45,917 nt of DNA from Candidatus Methanomethylophilaceae archaeon (GTDB lineage: Archaea; Thermoplasmatota; Thermoplasmata; Methanomassiliicoccales; Methanomethylophilaceae): assembly GCA_944321985.1 (NCBI GenBank), contig CALUNK010000004.1, positions 1 through 45,917 of the forward strand. The letters are read 5' to 3'. The translations under genes were made by a program, and so were the position numbers. The notes beneath the pieces were generated by a model, which was not told where the DNA came from, did not search any database, and was given only the letters and a program-made list of their open reading frames with translations. Shown one piece after another: positions 1 to 8,220 of the stretch. Positions within the stretch are counted from its first letter, which is position 1. Each line of letters opens with the position of its first letter.

Positions 1-6
1 TGCTCG

Positions 7-34
7 AACGACGTCAATTATAATTAACGTCGTT
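7..34. promoter_or_regulatory. Palindromic operator over a TATA box
   Basis: The arms AACGACGT (7-14) and ACGTCGTT (27-34) are perfect inverted copies, and the spacer holds the palindrome AATTATAATT (16-25), which is also the likely TATA box. The box lies about 28 bases before the ATG at 50, the spacing expected for a leaderless archaeal transcript. A dimeric repressor bound here would block TBP. The regulator is not identifiable from the window. Confidence 0.6.
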
Positions 35-49
35 AAATTACCCCTCGTC

Positions 50-457
50 ATGGCTATGATAGATATCGAATACAGGCACACCTCCCAGGACCCGGACGAC
101 CCGACCATCCGCAGGAGGACCAACGCCGTGATGGCCTCGTACATCAAGGACCTGGTCTTCGAGATGCAGATGGCCGACATCTCATGCAGGTTCACGGACA
201 CCGTCATCGACGAGGGGAAGAGCGAGGTCTACATCAACGGCAGGACAATCCCCGAGATCATAGAGGGGCTGGAGATCAAGATGCTGGATGCAGAGGAATC
301 CTGCGACTTCGGCAAACCCGGCATGGTCAAGTTCGGGAGACCCACCCTCGACTGGAAGAGGGAGTATGTGGAGGACGTCCCGGACACGATAATGAAGAAC
401 GCCATCGCCAAGGTGTTCGCCGACTGCAACAAGAACAAGATCGATCTGATTGAGTGA
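50..457 (+). CDS. Small conserved-looking acidic protein of unknown function
   Basis: I do not recognise this 135-residue protein with confidence. It is acidic and soluble, with no signal peptide or membrane segment. The middle reads EVYINGRTIPEIIEGLEI, a layout that weakly recalls DUF2703/thioredoxin-like proteins in which a short NG(R/K) strand-turn precedes a helix, but the cysteine pair of that family is not clear (only two Cys, near residues 46 and 84-127, not a CXXC). The ATG at 50 fits the palindromic TATA element at 16-25; an ATG two codons later (56) is an alternative. It stands alone, 60 bases before tgtA. The strong operator suggests regulated rather than housekeeping expression. 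Confidence 0.6.
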   Translation: MAMIDIEYRHTSQDPDDPTIRRRTNAVMASYIKDLVFEMQMADISCRFTDTVIDEGKSEVYINGRTIPEIIEGLEIKMLDAEESCDFGKPGMVKFGRPTLDWKREYVEDVPDTIMKNAIAKVFADCNKNKIDLIE

Positions 458-486
458 CATAAAAAGGGCCACGGCCCCATCCCCTC

Positions 487-496
487 TTTTTATATC
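487..496 (+). promoter_or_regulatory. TATA-like box of tgtA
   Basis: TTTTTATATC sits about 25-30 bases before the ATG at 519. That spacing predicts a leaderless or nearly leaderless mRNA and supports the start at 519 over the in-frame ATG at 450, which lies inside the preceding gene. Confidence 0.55.
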
Positions 497-518
497 ATCC
501 CTCCGTATCCCACCCTTG

Positions 519-2450
519 ATGTTCGAGATTATCAGAAGGGACGGACTCGCGAGGATAGGAAAGTTCACGACCAAATCCGGTAAGACCCTGGAGACACCGG
601 CGCTCCTGCCTGTGGTCAACCCCAAGATCAGGACCGTCGAGCCCAGAGAGCTCTACGACAGGTTCGGCTTCCGCGCCCTAATCACTAACTCATACATCAT
701 TCGCAACACGCCCAAACTCAGGGAGGAGGCGCAGGAGAAGGGCCTGCACGAGCTCCTGGACTTCCCTGGTGTTATCATGACCGACTCCGGTACCTTCCAG
801 AGCCATATGTACGGCGAGGTGGAGGTCACCAACGAGGAGATAGTCGAGTTCCAGAAGTCGATCGGAACCGACATCGGCACGACCTTGGACATATTCACCG
901 AGCCCGACTGGTCCCATGAGAAGACCAGGAGGTCCCTTGAGACCACCCTCGAACGCACCCAGCAGGCCTGCGAGATGAAGGGCGACATGATGATCAACGG
1001 TGTGGTGCAGGGATCCGTGTACACCGACCTCAGGGAGTACAGCGCGTCCGCCATGGCGTCCATGGACGTCGACGTCCACCCCATCGGTGGAGTCGTGCCC
1101 CTGATGGAGCAGTACCGCTACGCCGAACTCGTGGACGTCGTCATGTCCTCGAAAAAGGGCCTCAACCCTAGCCGCCCCGTCCACCTCTTCGGATGCGGGC
1201 ACCCAATGCTTCTCGCCCTGGCCACCCTGATGGGATGCGACCTCTTCGACTCCGCGTCATACGCCCTGTACGCCCGCGATGACCGTCTGATGGATGTCAT
1301 GGGGACCCACCGCCTGCAGGACATGCAGTCCCTGAACTGCAACTGTCCCGCCTGCCGCGGCATCACCATCGAAGAGCTCAGGAGGATGGACAAGAGCAAG
1401 CGCAGCAAAATCATCGCCGAGCACAACCTCTACCAGATCACCGAAGAGCTGGCGACGGTCAGGAGATACCTCAATGAGGGGAGGCTGTGGGAACTCGCCG
1501 AGATCAGATGCAGGTCCCACCCCGCACTGCTAGACGGCCTCAGGAGACTTAAGGAATACCAGGGCCAGATGGAGCTCTACGACCCCATAAGCAGAGAGGG
1601 GGCGGTGTTCTACACCGGTCCCGAGAGCAGGGGCAGACCCGTCTACAAGAGATATCTGGACAGACTCGGCACCAGGTACGTCCCGCCCACACGCAAGGCT
1701 GCCCTGTTCGAAGACACACAGGGCAAACCCTACAGCCGCCCCTACGCCGAGCAGTTCGCCAGGGCGAGACGCGCCGGATACACACCCATCGTGGTCTCGC
1801 CCTGGGGCCCAGTACCGGCGGAGCTCGACGAGATGTACCCACTCGCACAGTCGCTGTTCCCCACGATCCCAGACGCAGAGACGGAGACTGAGTCGGAGAG
1901 GCTCACGTTCGGGTTCCTCAGCATGGCGGGCTTCGAGACAGCGATCGAGGGCGACAAGGTCCCAGAGGGCGGTACCGAGGAGTTCGACGCCGACAAGCTC
2001 AGGGCGATGGCCGTGGCAAGGTACCAGTTTGGGATTGAGGCGGCTGACGCCCTCTTCAGGGAGCCGGTGGAACTCGTCACTAGCAGGAAAACCGGCAAGA
2101 TCAGGAACGTGATCTCGGACGGGGAGCATGTGCTCTCCATGCGTGCAGGAGACGGGATGTACACCCTCAGGATGGAGGGTGCGAAGAGGATCGTCTCCTC
2201 GGTTCCGGCACCTCACATGAGAGTCGCAGTGACGGATGACGCCGTACCCTTCGTCTCAGAGGGTAAGAACGTCTTCTGCCAGTTCGTCATCTCGTGCGAC
2301 CCCGACATCAGACCGATGGAGGAGGTCATTGTCACAGACAAGGACGACAGGCCCATCGCCACCGGCCGTGCGTTCCTCATCGAGTCAGAGATGAGGCAGA
2401 TGAAGAGAGGCATGGCCGTCAAGGTCAGGTCCGGATCGGACGACGAGTGA
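519..2450 (+). CDS. tgtA: Archaeosine tRNA-guanine(15) transglycosylase
   Basis: It exchanges guanine-15 in the D-loop of archaeal tRNAs for preQ0, the first tRNA-bound step of archaeosine synthesis. The protein is 643 residues, the full length of archaeal TGT. The N-terminal TIM-barrel catalytic domain carries the DSGTFQ motif with catalytic Asp89 and a second conserved Asp in the GCDLFDSASYA motif (about 240-248). The structural zinc site is Cys274, Cys276, Cys279 and His302. Long linker domains follow, and residues of about 560-640 form the PUA RNA-binding domain (VTDKDDRPIATGRA strands). Start chosen at 519 because the family begins with a short strand right before the barrel and a TATA box is correctly spaced. 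It is transcribed alone and converges on the small gene at 2462-2740. Confidence 0.95.
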   Translation: MFEIIRRDGLARIGKFTTKSGKTLETPALLPVVNPKIRTVEPRELYDRFGFRALITNSYIIRNTPKLREEAQEKGLHELLDFPGVIMTDSGTFQSHMYGEVEVTNEEIVEFQKSIGTDIGTTLDIFTEPDWSHEKTRRSLETTLERTQQACEMKGDMMINGVVQGSVYTDLREYSASAMASMDVDVHPIGGVVPLMEQYRYAELVDVVMSSKKGLNPSRPVHLFGCGHPMLLALATLMGCDLFDSASYALYARDDRLMDVMGTHRLQDMQSLNCNCPACRGITIEELRRMDKSKRSKIIAEHNLYQITEELATVRRYLNEGRLWELAEIRCRSHPALLDGLRRLKEYQGQMELYDPISREGAVFYTGPESRGRPVYKRYLDRLGTRYVPPTRKAALFEDTQGKPYSRPYAEQFARARRAGYTPIVVSPWGPVPAELDEMYPLAQSLFPTIPDAETETESERLTFGFLSMAGFETAIEGDKVPEGGTEEFDADKLRAMAVARYQFGIEAADALFREPVELVTSRKTGKIRNVISDGEHVLSMRAGDGMYTLRMEGAKRIVSSVPAPHMRVAVTDDAVPFVSEGKNVFCQFVISCDPDIRPMEEVIVTDKDDRPIATGRAFLIESEMRQMKRGMAVKVRSGSDDE

Positions 2451-2461
2451 TGCGGGGGAGC

Positions 2462-2740
2462 TCAGCTCCTTCCGCTGAACTCGCTGATGTTGGTGCCACC
2501 GTCTATTCTGATGGCCTTGCAGACGTGGTGTTCACGCTCGGAGAAAAGCCCCCCTTTGCGGGGCGCATAGTCCCATTCGAACTCCGAACGATGTATTAAT
2601 GCCGCTGTTTTGCAATCTCCGGGTTTGTACCCATGAGCCAGAGCCCATGATGTAATTACCTTGTGGGGATCCGGGCGAAACAGCACTATGTCTTCAGGTT
2701 CGCCGTCGTCCATAGTGACTCTGTACACAACCTTAGGCAT
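2462..2740 (-). CDS. Small hypothetical protein, 92 residues
   Basis: I do not recognise this protein. It begins MPKVVYRVTMDDGEPEDIVLF, then contains a helix-rich middle and a basic, glycine-containing segment (YAPRKGGLFSEREHH), with no membrane segment and only two cysteines. The ATG at 2740 is preferred over the upstream in-frame starts because a symmetrical TATA box (TTTAAATA at 2766-2773) lies about 28 bases upstream. Codon use matches the GC-rich neighbours while the promoter lies in AT-rich DNA. It converges with tgtA, 11 bases apart. Confidence 0.6.
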   Translation of the reverse strand: MPKVVYRVTMDDGEPEDIVLFRPDPHKVITSWALAHGYKPGDCKTAALIHRSEFEWDYAPRKGGLFSEREHHVCKAIRIDGGTNISEFSGRS

Positions 2741-3299
2741 GAGAACGAGAAAAATTGGTACGATATTTAAATATTTCAACATTAACAGACTAATTCTCCA
2801 CGATACTGGCTTGTGTGTATTATCGTCGATTGGACGCGTATCGGCATGGATTTGATTTTTCACAATGAACATTCGTCTACTTACGGCGCTTGGAACGAAA
2901 CAGAGACCTGGACATCCACTCGGATTCTTAGAATATTACAATATTGTAAATATTCGTATAAGAATATTATTTCGATTCTGAAAGACCTGTTTTCGATACT
3001 GGATTATCCTTAAAGATAATACCCCATCCAGATGTCTGGAGCCCAGAGACCATCCCGTTACCAGACCCGTTACACAATGGGGTCGTCATATGCCGCATAC
3101 CCCCCGAGGATTGAAAGAGACTCACCTATTCCTGGGGAATACAGGTGTCGGAGAGAAAGGACTCTCGAACAACCTAACCACGACAGTCGCGGCATTCATC
3201 CGCGGATGAGTCGATAATGACGGCTCCAGCAGACGATATTGAGCCTCTGAAGCTCTTGAACCCAACGTTTATCTATCTCCCCCAGATAACTACGAATAA
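2741..3299. other. Gene-poor region with possible structured RNA
   Basis: About 560 bases with no convincing gene. The first 270 are very AT-rich and hold the promoter of the minus-strand gene at 2740. From about 3027 to 3215 the DNA changes to mixed composition and shows several hairpins: CCAGATGTCTGG (about 3028), a bulged stem joining CACCT-ATTCC to GGAAT-ACAGGTG (about 3124-3148), GAGAG...CTCTC (about 3152-3167) and CATCCGCGGATG (about 3196-3207). An AT-rich TTAAAGATAATA element lies at about 3011. TTTATCTA at about 3269 fits as the TATA box of the gene at 3300. I cannot match the structured part to RNase P, SRP RNA or a tRNA. Confidence 0.35.
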
Positions 3300-4082
3300 A
3301 TGCCATTCGCAAACATCAACGGAATCGAAATGCATTATCACGAGGAGGGGGAGGGGAACCCCGTCGTACTCATCAACGGATTCTCCGGAGACACCTCCTT
3401 CTTCAAACAGATGATACCCGACCTGTCTTCGAGATACAAGGTGATCACGTTCGACAACAGGGGAGCAGGACTGACCAGATACCCTGGAAAGGGCATCAGG
3501 AAGCAGGATTTCGTGGATGACGTCCTGGCACTGATGGATTACCTCCATGTGTTCAAGGCGCACATGCTCGGATGGTCGATGGGAGCACACATAGCGCAGG
3601 AGTTCGCCATCCAGCATCCCGAGAGGCTCAAATCGCTCACACTGGTCTCCGCATATCCGTACAGGCCCGCCAGATCCAGCTACTTCATGAACGGCATAGT
3701 GGACTGCGCACTGAAAGGAGCGGACCCGGAGTACATCAGCATGATGACCAATGCGTTCTGCTTCACCGAGGGCTTCTTCTCCGACCACGAAGCGAAGGGA
3801 AAGCCTGTCAGGTCCCTGAAAAACCTGGATCCGCGCGGTCTGAAGGATCAGATGGGAGCGCTGGACGAGTTCGACACCCGCGATACCGTAGGGAGCATCT
3901 GTGTCCCCACGCTGTCGGTCCACGGCCTCAGCGACATAATGGTGGAACCCAAACTCGGCGATTTCATTTCGGACAGGATCCCGGGTTGCAAGGTGCTGAG
4001 GATACCTGATGTGGGACACATCATCAGGACCGACCTCTATTACAAGGAGTTCCTGGAGCATATCAGGGCCAACGACTGCTGA
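3300..4082 (+). CDS. Alpha/beta hydrolase (esterase-like)
   Basis: A 260-residue cytosolic hydrolase of the alpha/beta fold. The oxyanion-side HG-type loop is NGFSGD near residue 26, the nucleophile elbow is GWSMG (Ser near residue 93), an acidic residue follows in LSDIMVEPK (about residue 215), and the catalytic His is in VGHI (about residue 240). The DNRGAGLT stretch is typical of the epoxide hydrolase/lactonase-esterase branch. The substrate is unknown. A TATA box at about 3269 places the transcript start at or near the ATG. It is the first gene of an apparent operon with an HTH-cupin regulator (33 bases later) and an acyl-CoA synthetase, so release of an acyl group for later activation is a reasonable inference, not shown. 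Confidence 0.85.
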   Translation: MPFANINGIEMHYHEEGEGNPVVLINGFSGDTSFFKQMIPDLSSRYKVITFDNRGAGLTRYPGKGIRKQDFVDDVLALMDYLHVFKAHMLGWSMGAHIAQEFAIQHPERLKSLTLVSAYPYRPARSSYFMNGIVDCALKGADPEYISMMTNAFCFTEGFFSDHEAKGKPVRSLKNLDPRGLKDQMGALDEFDTRDTVGSICVPTLSVHGLSDIMVEPKLGDFISDRIPGCKVLRIPDVGHIIRTDLYYKEFLEHIRANDC

Positions 4083-4115
4083 TATCACATTTAACTGAGA
4101 AAGGAGAGAAATTCA

Positions 4116-4670
4116 ATGACAGACGCTAACAAGCTCGGAAAGAGGGTCATGAAGTACAGGGAGGAACTCGGCCTCACACAGGAACAGCTGGCCACCAACT
4201 CGGGTCTCGACGTCGGATACCTGAAAGACGTGGAGGAGGGTCGCATCTACCCCCCGATAGGAACAATCATAAGGCTGTCCCGCGCCCTCGGACAGAGGGT
4301 GGGCACATTCATGGACGACCAGTTCCGTCCCGACCCGATAGTCGTCAAGAAGAAGGACAGGATAGAGGAGACCTCGTCCAAGGCCGCAGACGGCCAGTAC
4401 CACTACTTCCCGTTGGGGAAGGGGAAGACGGACAGGCACATGGAGCCCATGTTCATCAGGATCGAGCCCGACGTCGTCCACAAGACCTCATCCCATGAGG
4501 GAGAGGAGTTCATCATCGTCGTCACCGGGAAGATCCTGGTAAAATACGGCAAGGAGGAGAAGACCCTCGAGGAGGGCGACACGGTCTACTACAACTCCGT
4601 CGTCCCCCACTACATCGGCGCCATCGACGGACCCGCCGAGATCTACGCGGTCCTCTACACCCCGTTCTGA
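4116..4670 (+). CDS. XRE-family HTH regulator with cupin domain
   Basis: This 184-residue protein has an N-terminal XRE-type helix-turn-helix (about residues 6-62: LGLTQEQLATNSGLDVGYLKDVE) and a C-terminal cupin beta-barrel (about 105-180) with the segments HEGEEFIIVVTGKI and EEGDTVYYNSVVPH. Such proteins usually sense a small ligand through the cupin and regulate the adjacent operon. A good Shine-Dalgarno site (AAAGGAGAG) sits seven or so bases before the ATG. It lies between the hydrolase and an acyl-CoA synthetase, and a second HTH-cupin at 9873-10439 stands in the same position relative to another acyl-CoA synthetase, so an acyl or acyl-CoA ligand is the natural guess. Confidence 0.88.
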   Translation: MTDANKLGKRVMKYREELGLTQEQLATNSGLDVGYLKDVEEGRIYPPIGTIIRLSRALGQRVGTFMDDQFRPDPIVVKKKDRIEETSSKAADGQYHYFPLGKGKTDRHMEPMFIRIEPDVVHKTSSHEGEEFIIVVTGKILVKYGKEEKTLEEGDTVYYNSVVPHYIGAIDGPAEIYAVLYTPF

Positions 4671-4679
4671 GGCGATACA

Positions 4680-6341
4680 GTGGTGTGCATCCCCAGGAAT
4701 AACATCACCAGCGACGAGAGGCTCGGGGACCTGCTGGACAAATGCATCAGGAACCACCCGGACAACGACGCCATCGTCTATGTCGACAGGGACATCCGCC
4801 TCTCCTGGAGGGAGTGGGGGGTCGAGGTCGACCGCGTCGCCAAGGGCATGATGGCCATGGGCGTCCAGAAGGGCGAGAAGGTGGCTGTCTGGGCGACCAA
4901 CGTCCCTGACTGGATCACGATCATGTTCGCCACCGCCAAGATCGGAGCGATCATGCTCACCATCAACACCAACTACAGGAGTGCTGAACTAGACTACGTC
5001 CTCAGGCAGTCGGACATGGAGAACCTCTACCTGATCGACGGCGTCAGGGACGTGGACTACGTCCAGACCGTCTATGACCTGATTCCTGAGCTGAAGACAC
5101 AGCCCAGGGACAACTTCCACAGCGAGAAGTACCCGCATCTCAGGAGGGTCGTCCACCTCGGTCCGGAGAAGTACCGCGGCATGTACTCGATGAACGAGGT
5201 CAAGTCCCTCGCCTGCCAGATCTCCGACGAGGAGTACCAGGAGAGGAAGGACTCCGTGGATGTGCACGACGTCACCATGATGCAGTACACCTCTGGGACC
5301 ACGGGGTTCCCAAAGGGTGTCATGCTCACCCACTACAACATAGCCAACGACGGGTACTGGCTCGGAGCCAACATGAACTACGGTCCCACCGACCGCCTTT
5401 GCATCAACGTGCCCCTGTTCCACTGCTTCGGATGCGTCCTCGGAGTAATGGCCTGCATCAACCACGGGGTCACCATGTGTTTCGTCGAGGTTTTCGACCC
5501 CATCAAGGTCATGACGACCATCGAGACCGAGAAATGCACTGCCGTCTACGGTGTCCCGACCATGTTCATAAGCATCCTGAACAACAAGCTGTTCGACAAA
5601 TTCGACTTCTCCTCGCTCAGGACCGGCATCATGGCTGGATCGCCCTGCCCCATCAAAGCCATGGAGGAGGTTGTCGACAAGATGAACATGAAGGAGATCA
5701 CCATCGTCTACGGACTCACCGAGGCGTCCCCCGGCATGACACAAACCAGGTACGACGAACCGTCCATCGAGAAGAAGTGCTCCTCCGTCGGAAAGAAGCT
5801 GCAGGGCGTGGACACGGTGATCCTCGACCCTGAGACCAACGAGCCCTGCCCCGACGGGGTCATCGGCGAGTTCTGTTGCAAGGGATACAACGTCATGAAG
5901 GGATACTACAAGATGCCCGAGGAGACCGCGAAGATCATCGACTCCAACGGCTATCTGCACTCCGGGGACCTGGGATACAGGGACTCGGAGGGCTACTTCT
6001 ACGTCACCGGCAGGATCAAGGACATGATCATCCGCGGAGGCGAGAACGTCTACCCCAAGGAGGTCGAGGACTACATCTACCACTGCCCCGGGGTCAGGGA
6101 CGTCCAGGTGGTCGGGGTCAAGAGCAAGAAGTACGGCGAACAGGTGGGTGCCTTCGTCATCAAAGAGCCGGGATCCGACCTGATCGAGCAGGACATCATC
6201 GACTACTGCAAGAAGGGCATCGCCTGGTACAAGACGCCGAAGTACATCCAGTTCATCGACGAGTTCCCGATGAACGCGGCTGGGAAGATCCTGAAGTACG
6301 AACTGAGACAGACGGCCGAGAAGCTCTGGCCAGACGCCTGA
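4680..6341 (+). CDS. AMP-forming acyl-CoA synthetase (FadD-like)
   Basis: This 553-residue enzyme of the ANL superfamily activates a carboxylic acid with ATP to an acyl-adenylate and then to acyl-CoA. The ATP-binding P-loop motif is YTSGTTGFPKGVMLTH (about residues 201-216), the YGLTE motif comes at about 343, the hinge-region GYLHSGDLGYRD and RIKDMIIRGGENVYPKE at about 420-460, and the catalytic Lys of the mobile C-domain in NAAGKILK (about 535). It starts with GTG at 4680, nine bases after the HTH-cupin stop. It differs from the two paralogues at 6402 and 8221 and is closer to the FadD/medium- to long-chain group. The exact acid cannot be read from the sequence. Confidence 0.9.
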   Translation: MVCIPRNNITSDERLGDLLDKCIRNHPDNDAIVYVDRDIRLSWREWGVEVDRVAKGMMAMGVQKGEKVAVWATNVPDWITIMFATAKIGAIMLTINTNYRSAELDYVLRQSDMENLYLIDGVRDVDYVQTVYDLIPELKTQPRDNFHSEKYPHLRRVVHLGPEKYRGMYSMNEVKSLACQISDEEYQERKDSVDVHDVTMMQYTSGTTGFPKGVMLTHYNIANDGYWLGANMNYGPTDRLCINVPLFHCFGCVLGVMACINHGVTMCFVEVFDPIKVMTTIETEKCTAVYGVPTMFISILNNKLFDKFDFSSLRTGIMAGSPCPIKAMEEVVDKMNMKEITIVYGLTEASPGMTQTRYDEPSIEKKCSSVGKKLQGVDTVILDPETNEPCPDGVIGEFCCKGYNVMKGYYKMPEETAKIIDSNGYLHSGDLGYRDSEGYFYVTGRIKDMIIRGGENVYPKEVEDYIYHCPGVRDVQVVGVKSKKYGEQVGAFVIKEPGSDLIEQDIIDYCKKGIAWYKTPKYIQFIDEFPMNAAGKILKYELRQTAEKLWPDA

Positions 6342-6349
6342 ATATTAAA

Positions 6350-6371
6350 CAGGTGCCCTTCCGGGCACCTG
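6350..6371. terminator. Bidirectional terminator hairpin
   Basis: A perfect 9-bp stem (CAGGTGCCC / GGGCACCTG) closes a TTCC loop and is followed on the plus strand by ATTTTTATTAATTTTT. It lies between two convergent genes and can serve both. Confidence 0.7.
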
Positions 6372-6401
6372 ATTTTTATTAATTTTTCACGGAACCCTGA
6401 C

Positions 6402-8078
6402 TCAGGCCTTGTCCTCGGGATCCGGTATCAGGTCCTTTATGTCCTGATTGCGGATGACGACCCTGCGGACCTTCCCGCTGATAGACTTGGGGATGGCATC
6501 CACGAACTCTATTATGCGGGGATACTTGTACGGTGCCGTCTTCTCCTTGGCGAACTGCTGCAGCTCCTTCTTCAGCTCATCGGTCGGCTTGTAGGCCTCT
6601 CTGAGGATGATCGTTGCCTTCACCAGCTGTCCCCTTATCGGGTCGGGGACTCCGGTGACCGCGACCTCCAGAACCGCCGGATGCTCCACCATGACGCTCT
6701 CGATCTCGAAGGGGCTGATCCTGTAACCGGAGGACTTGATGATGTCGTCGTTCCTGCCGAGATACCAGAAATAGCCGTCCTCGTCCTTCCATGCGACGTC
6801 GCCGGTGTGGTGCCATCCGTCCTTGAGCGTCTCCTTCGTCTTCTCCTCGTTCCTGTAGTACTCGACGAAGATACCAGGCACCCTCGGGGAAATCGAGACG
6901 CAGATCTCACCCTCCTCTCCGGGATGGACCGGCTTCCCGTCCTTATCCAGGAGCTCGACACGGAACTGGGGCGAGGGCTTGCCCATGGATCCGGGCTTGG
7001 GCTCCATCCCCTTCAGGGTGCCGACGATGACCGAGGATTCGGTCTGACCGAAGGCCTCCATGAGCTTGAGCCCCGTCGCCTTGTACCATGTATTGAAGGT
7101 GTCCGGACTGAGCGCCTCGCCGGCTATGCAACAGTTCTTCAGCGAGGACAGATCGTGACCCTCGATCCCGGCGTTGAGGTACAGCCTGAACATGGTGGGA
7201 GGGCAGCAGAACGTCGTGATCCTGTGCTTCTCGATCATGTCCATGATGTGGTGGGGCTCGAACCTGTCGTACTCGTACACGAAGATAGCCGCCTCCATGA
7301 TCCACTGCCCGTAGATCTTGCCCCAGGCGTTCTTCGCCCAGCCTGTGTCCGCCACGGTCCAGTGCAAACCGTCTGGCTCCACCTGCTGCCAATGCTTCGC
7401 CAGCAGAATGTGCCCCAGCGGATAGCTGTAGTCATGGACCGCCATCTTCGGATTGCCAGAGGTCCCAGAGGTGAAATACATCAGGAACCTATCGGTGCGC
7501 TTTGTGGGAACCCTCTCCCACACATCGGAGCACTGCTCCATCTCCTTGTCGAAGTCCAGCCAACCGTCCCTGTGTCCGTTGACCGTGAACCTGCAGGCGA
7601 GCTTGCCGATGTTGCCCGCGCCTTCGAAGGATTCCACGATGTCATCATCATCCGTGACGATCGCTGCCTTGAGGCCGGCGGCATCGATCCTGTACTCTAT
7701 GTCGTGGGATTTGAGCATGAATGTGGCCGGGACGGCAATGGCACCCATCTTGTGGAGTGCCACCGCGATGTACCAGAACTGGTAACTGTGCTTGAGGACC
7801 AGCATGACGAAATCGCCTTTGCCGATGCCCTTGGAGGAGAGATAGTTGCAGGTCTTGTCGCTGAGCCTCTTGATGTCCGCGAATGTGAACTTCCTGCACT
7901 CGCCGTTCTCATGCTCCCATACCATGGCTACCCTTTCGGGATCGTTGACCGCGATGTCATCCACGATGTCGTAACCAAAGTTGAAGTCATCCGGACATTC
8001 GATGTCAAGATGCTTGAGGAGACCGTTCTCGTCGTAGGTCTCCTTGACGTACCTCAGATTGATGTTCCTCATAGCCAC
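6402..8078 (-). CDS. Medium-chain acyl-CoA synthetase (MACS family), paralogue 1
   Basis: 558-residue ANL-superfamily enzyme of the AMP-forming acetyl/medium-chain acyl-CoA synthetase type. The P-loop motif is YFTSGTSGNPKMAVHD (about 201-216), followed by the TVADTGWAKNAWGKIYG segment, FGQTES (about 343), HHTGDVAWKDEDGYFWYLGRNDD (hinge region) and the catalytic Lys in SISGKVRR. It shares most of its sequence with the gene at 8221-9870, so the two are tandem duplicates. Archaeal MACS enzymes are known to favour short or branched acids such as 2-methylbutyrate; whether that applies here is inference. The ATG at 8078 or 8072 may be the start (the paralogue begins at the second). A TTAAATAT box at 8111-8118 and a cluster of GGAATC elements lie upstream. 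Confidence 0.9.
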   Translation of the reverse strand: MAMRNINLRYVKETYDENGLLKHLDIECPDDFNFGYDIVDDIAVNDPERVAMVWEHENGECRKFTFADIKRLSDKTCNYLSSKGIGKGDFVMLVLKHSYQFWYIAVALHKMGAIAVPATFMLKSHDIEYRIDAAGLKAAIVTDDDDIVESFEGAGNIGKLACRFTVNGHRDGWLDFDKEMEQCSDVWERVPTKRTDRFLMYFTSGTSGNPKMAVHDYSYPLGHILLAKHWQQVEPDGLHWTVADTGWAKNAWGKIYGQWIMEAAIFVYEYDRFEPHHIMDMIEKHRITTFCCPPTMFRLYLNAGIEGHDLSSLKNCCIAGEALSPDTFNTWYKATGLKLMEAFGQTESSVIVGTLKGMEPKPGSMGKPSPQFRVELLDKDGKPVHPGEEGEICVSISPRVPGIFVEYYRNEEKTKETLKDGWHHTGDVAWKDEDGYFWYLGRNDDIIKSSGYRISPFEIESVMVEHPAVLEVAVTGVPDPIRGQLVKATIILREAYKPTDELKKELQQFAKEKTAPYKYPRIIEFVDAIPKSISGKVRRVVIRNQDIKDLIPDPEDKA

Positions 8079-8110
8079 TCACGCGTATACTCAGGAACAG
8101 AAAAAATCCA

Positions 8111-8218
8111 TATTTAATGGAATCGTAGAAGATTTCGGATTCCGTAGTTTTATATAAATATAAACTTCGGAATCCGAATTATAGTTTAAATACTAGGTTT
8201 CGGAATCGATGGGATTCG
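8111..8218. promoter_or_regulatory. Promoter with clustered GGAATC operator copies
   Basis: The 140-base gap between the two acyl-CoA synthetase genes holds TTAAATAT (8111-8118, minus-strand TATA box about 33-40 bases before the 6402-8078 start) and repeated copies of one element: GGAATCG at 8119, CGGATTCCG at 8136-8144, the perfect palindrome TTCGGAATCCGAA at 8166-8178, TTTCGGAATCG at 8198-8208 and GGGATTCG at 8211-8218. A second AT-rich TATA-like block (TTTTATATAAATA, 8148-8160) lies among them. Multiple phased half-sites point to a regulator binding site, possibly for the adjacent HTH-cupin protein. Confidence 0.6.
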
Positions 8219-8220
8219 TA

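Noticed and set aside
3110-3117. ATTGAAAG, the usual 3' end of archaeal CRISPR repeats
   Set aside because: Single copy, with no repeat-spacer array anywhere near it.
3032-3217. 61-codon open frame starting MSGAQRPS
   Set aside because: Arg/Pro-rich composition, no ribosome site and several RNA-like hairpins inside it; it does not look like a protein.
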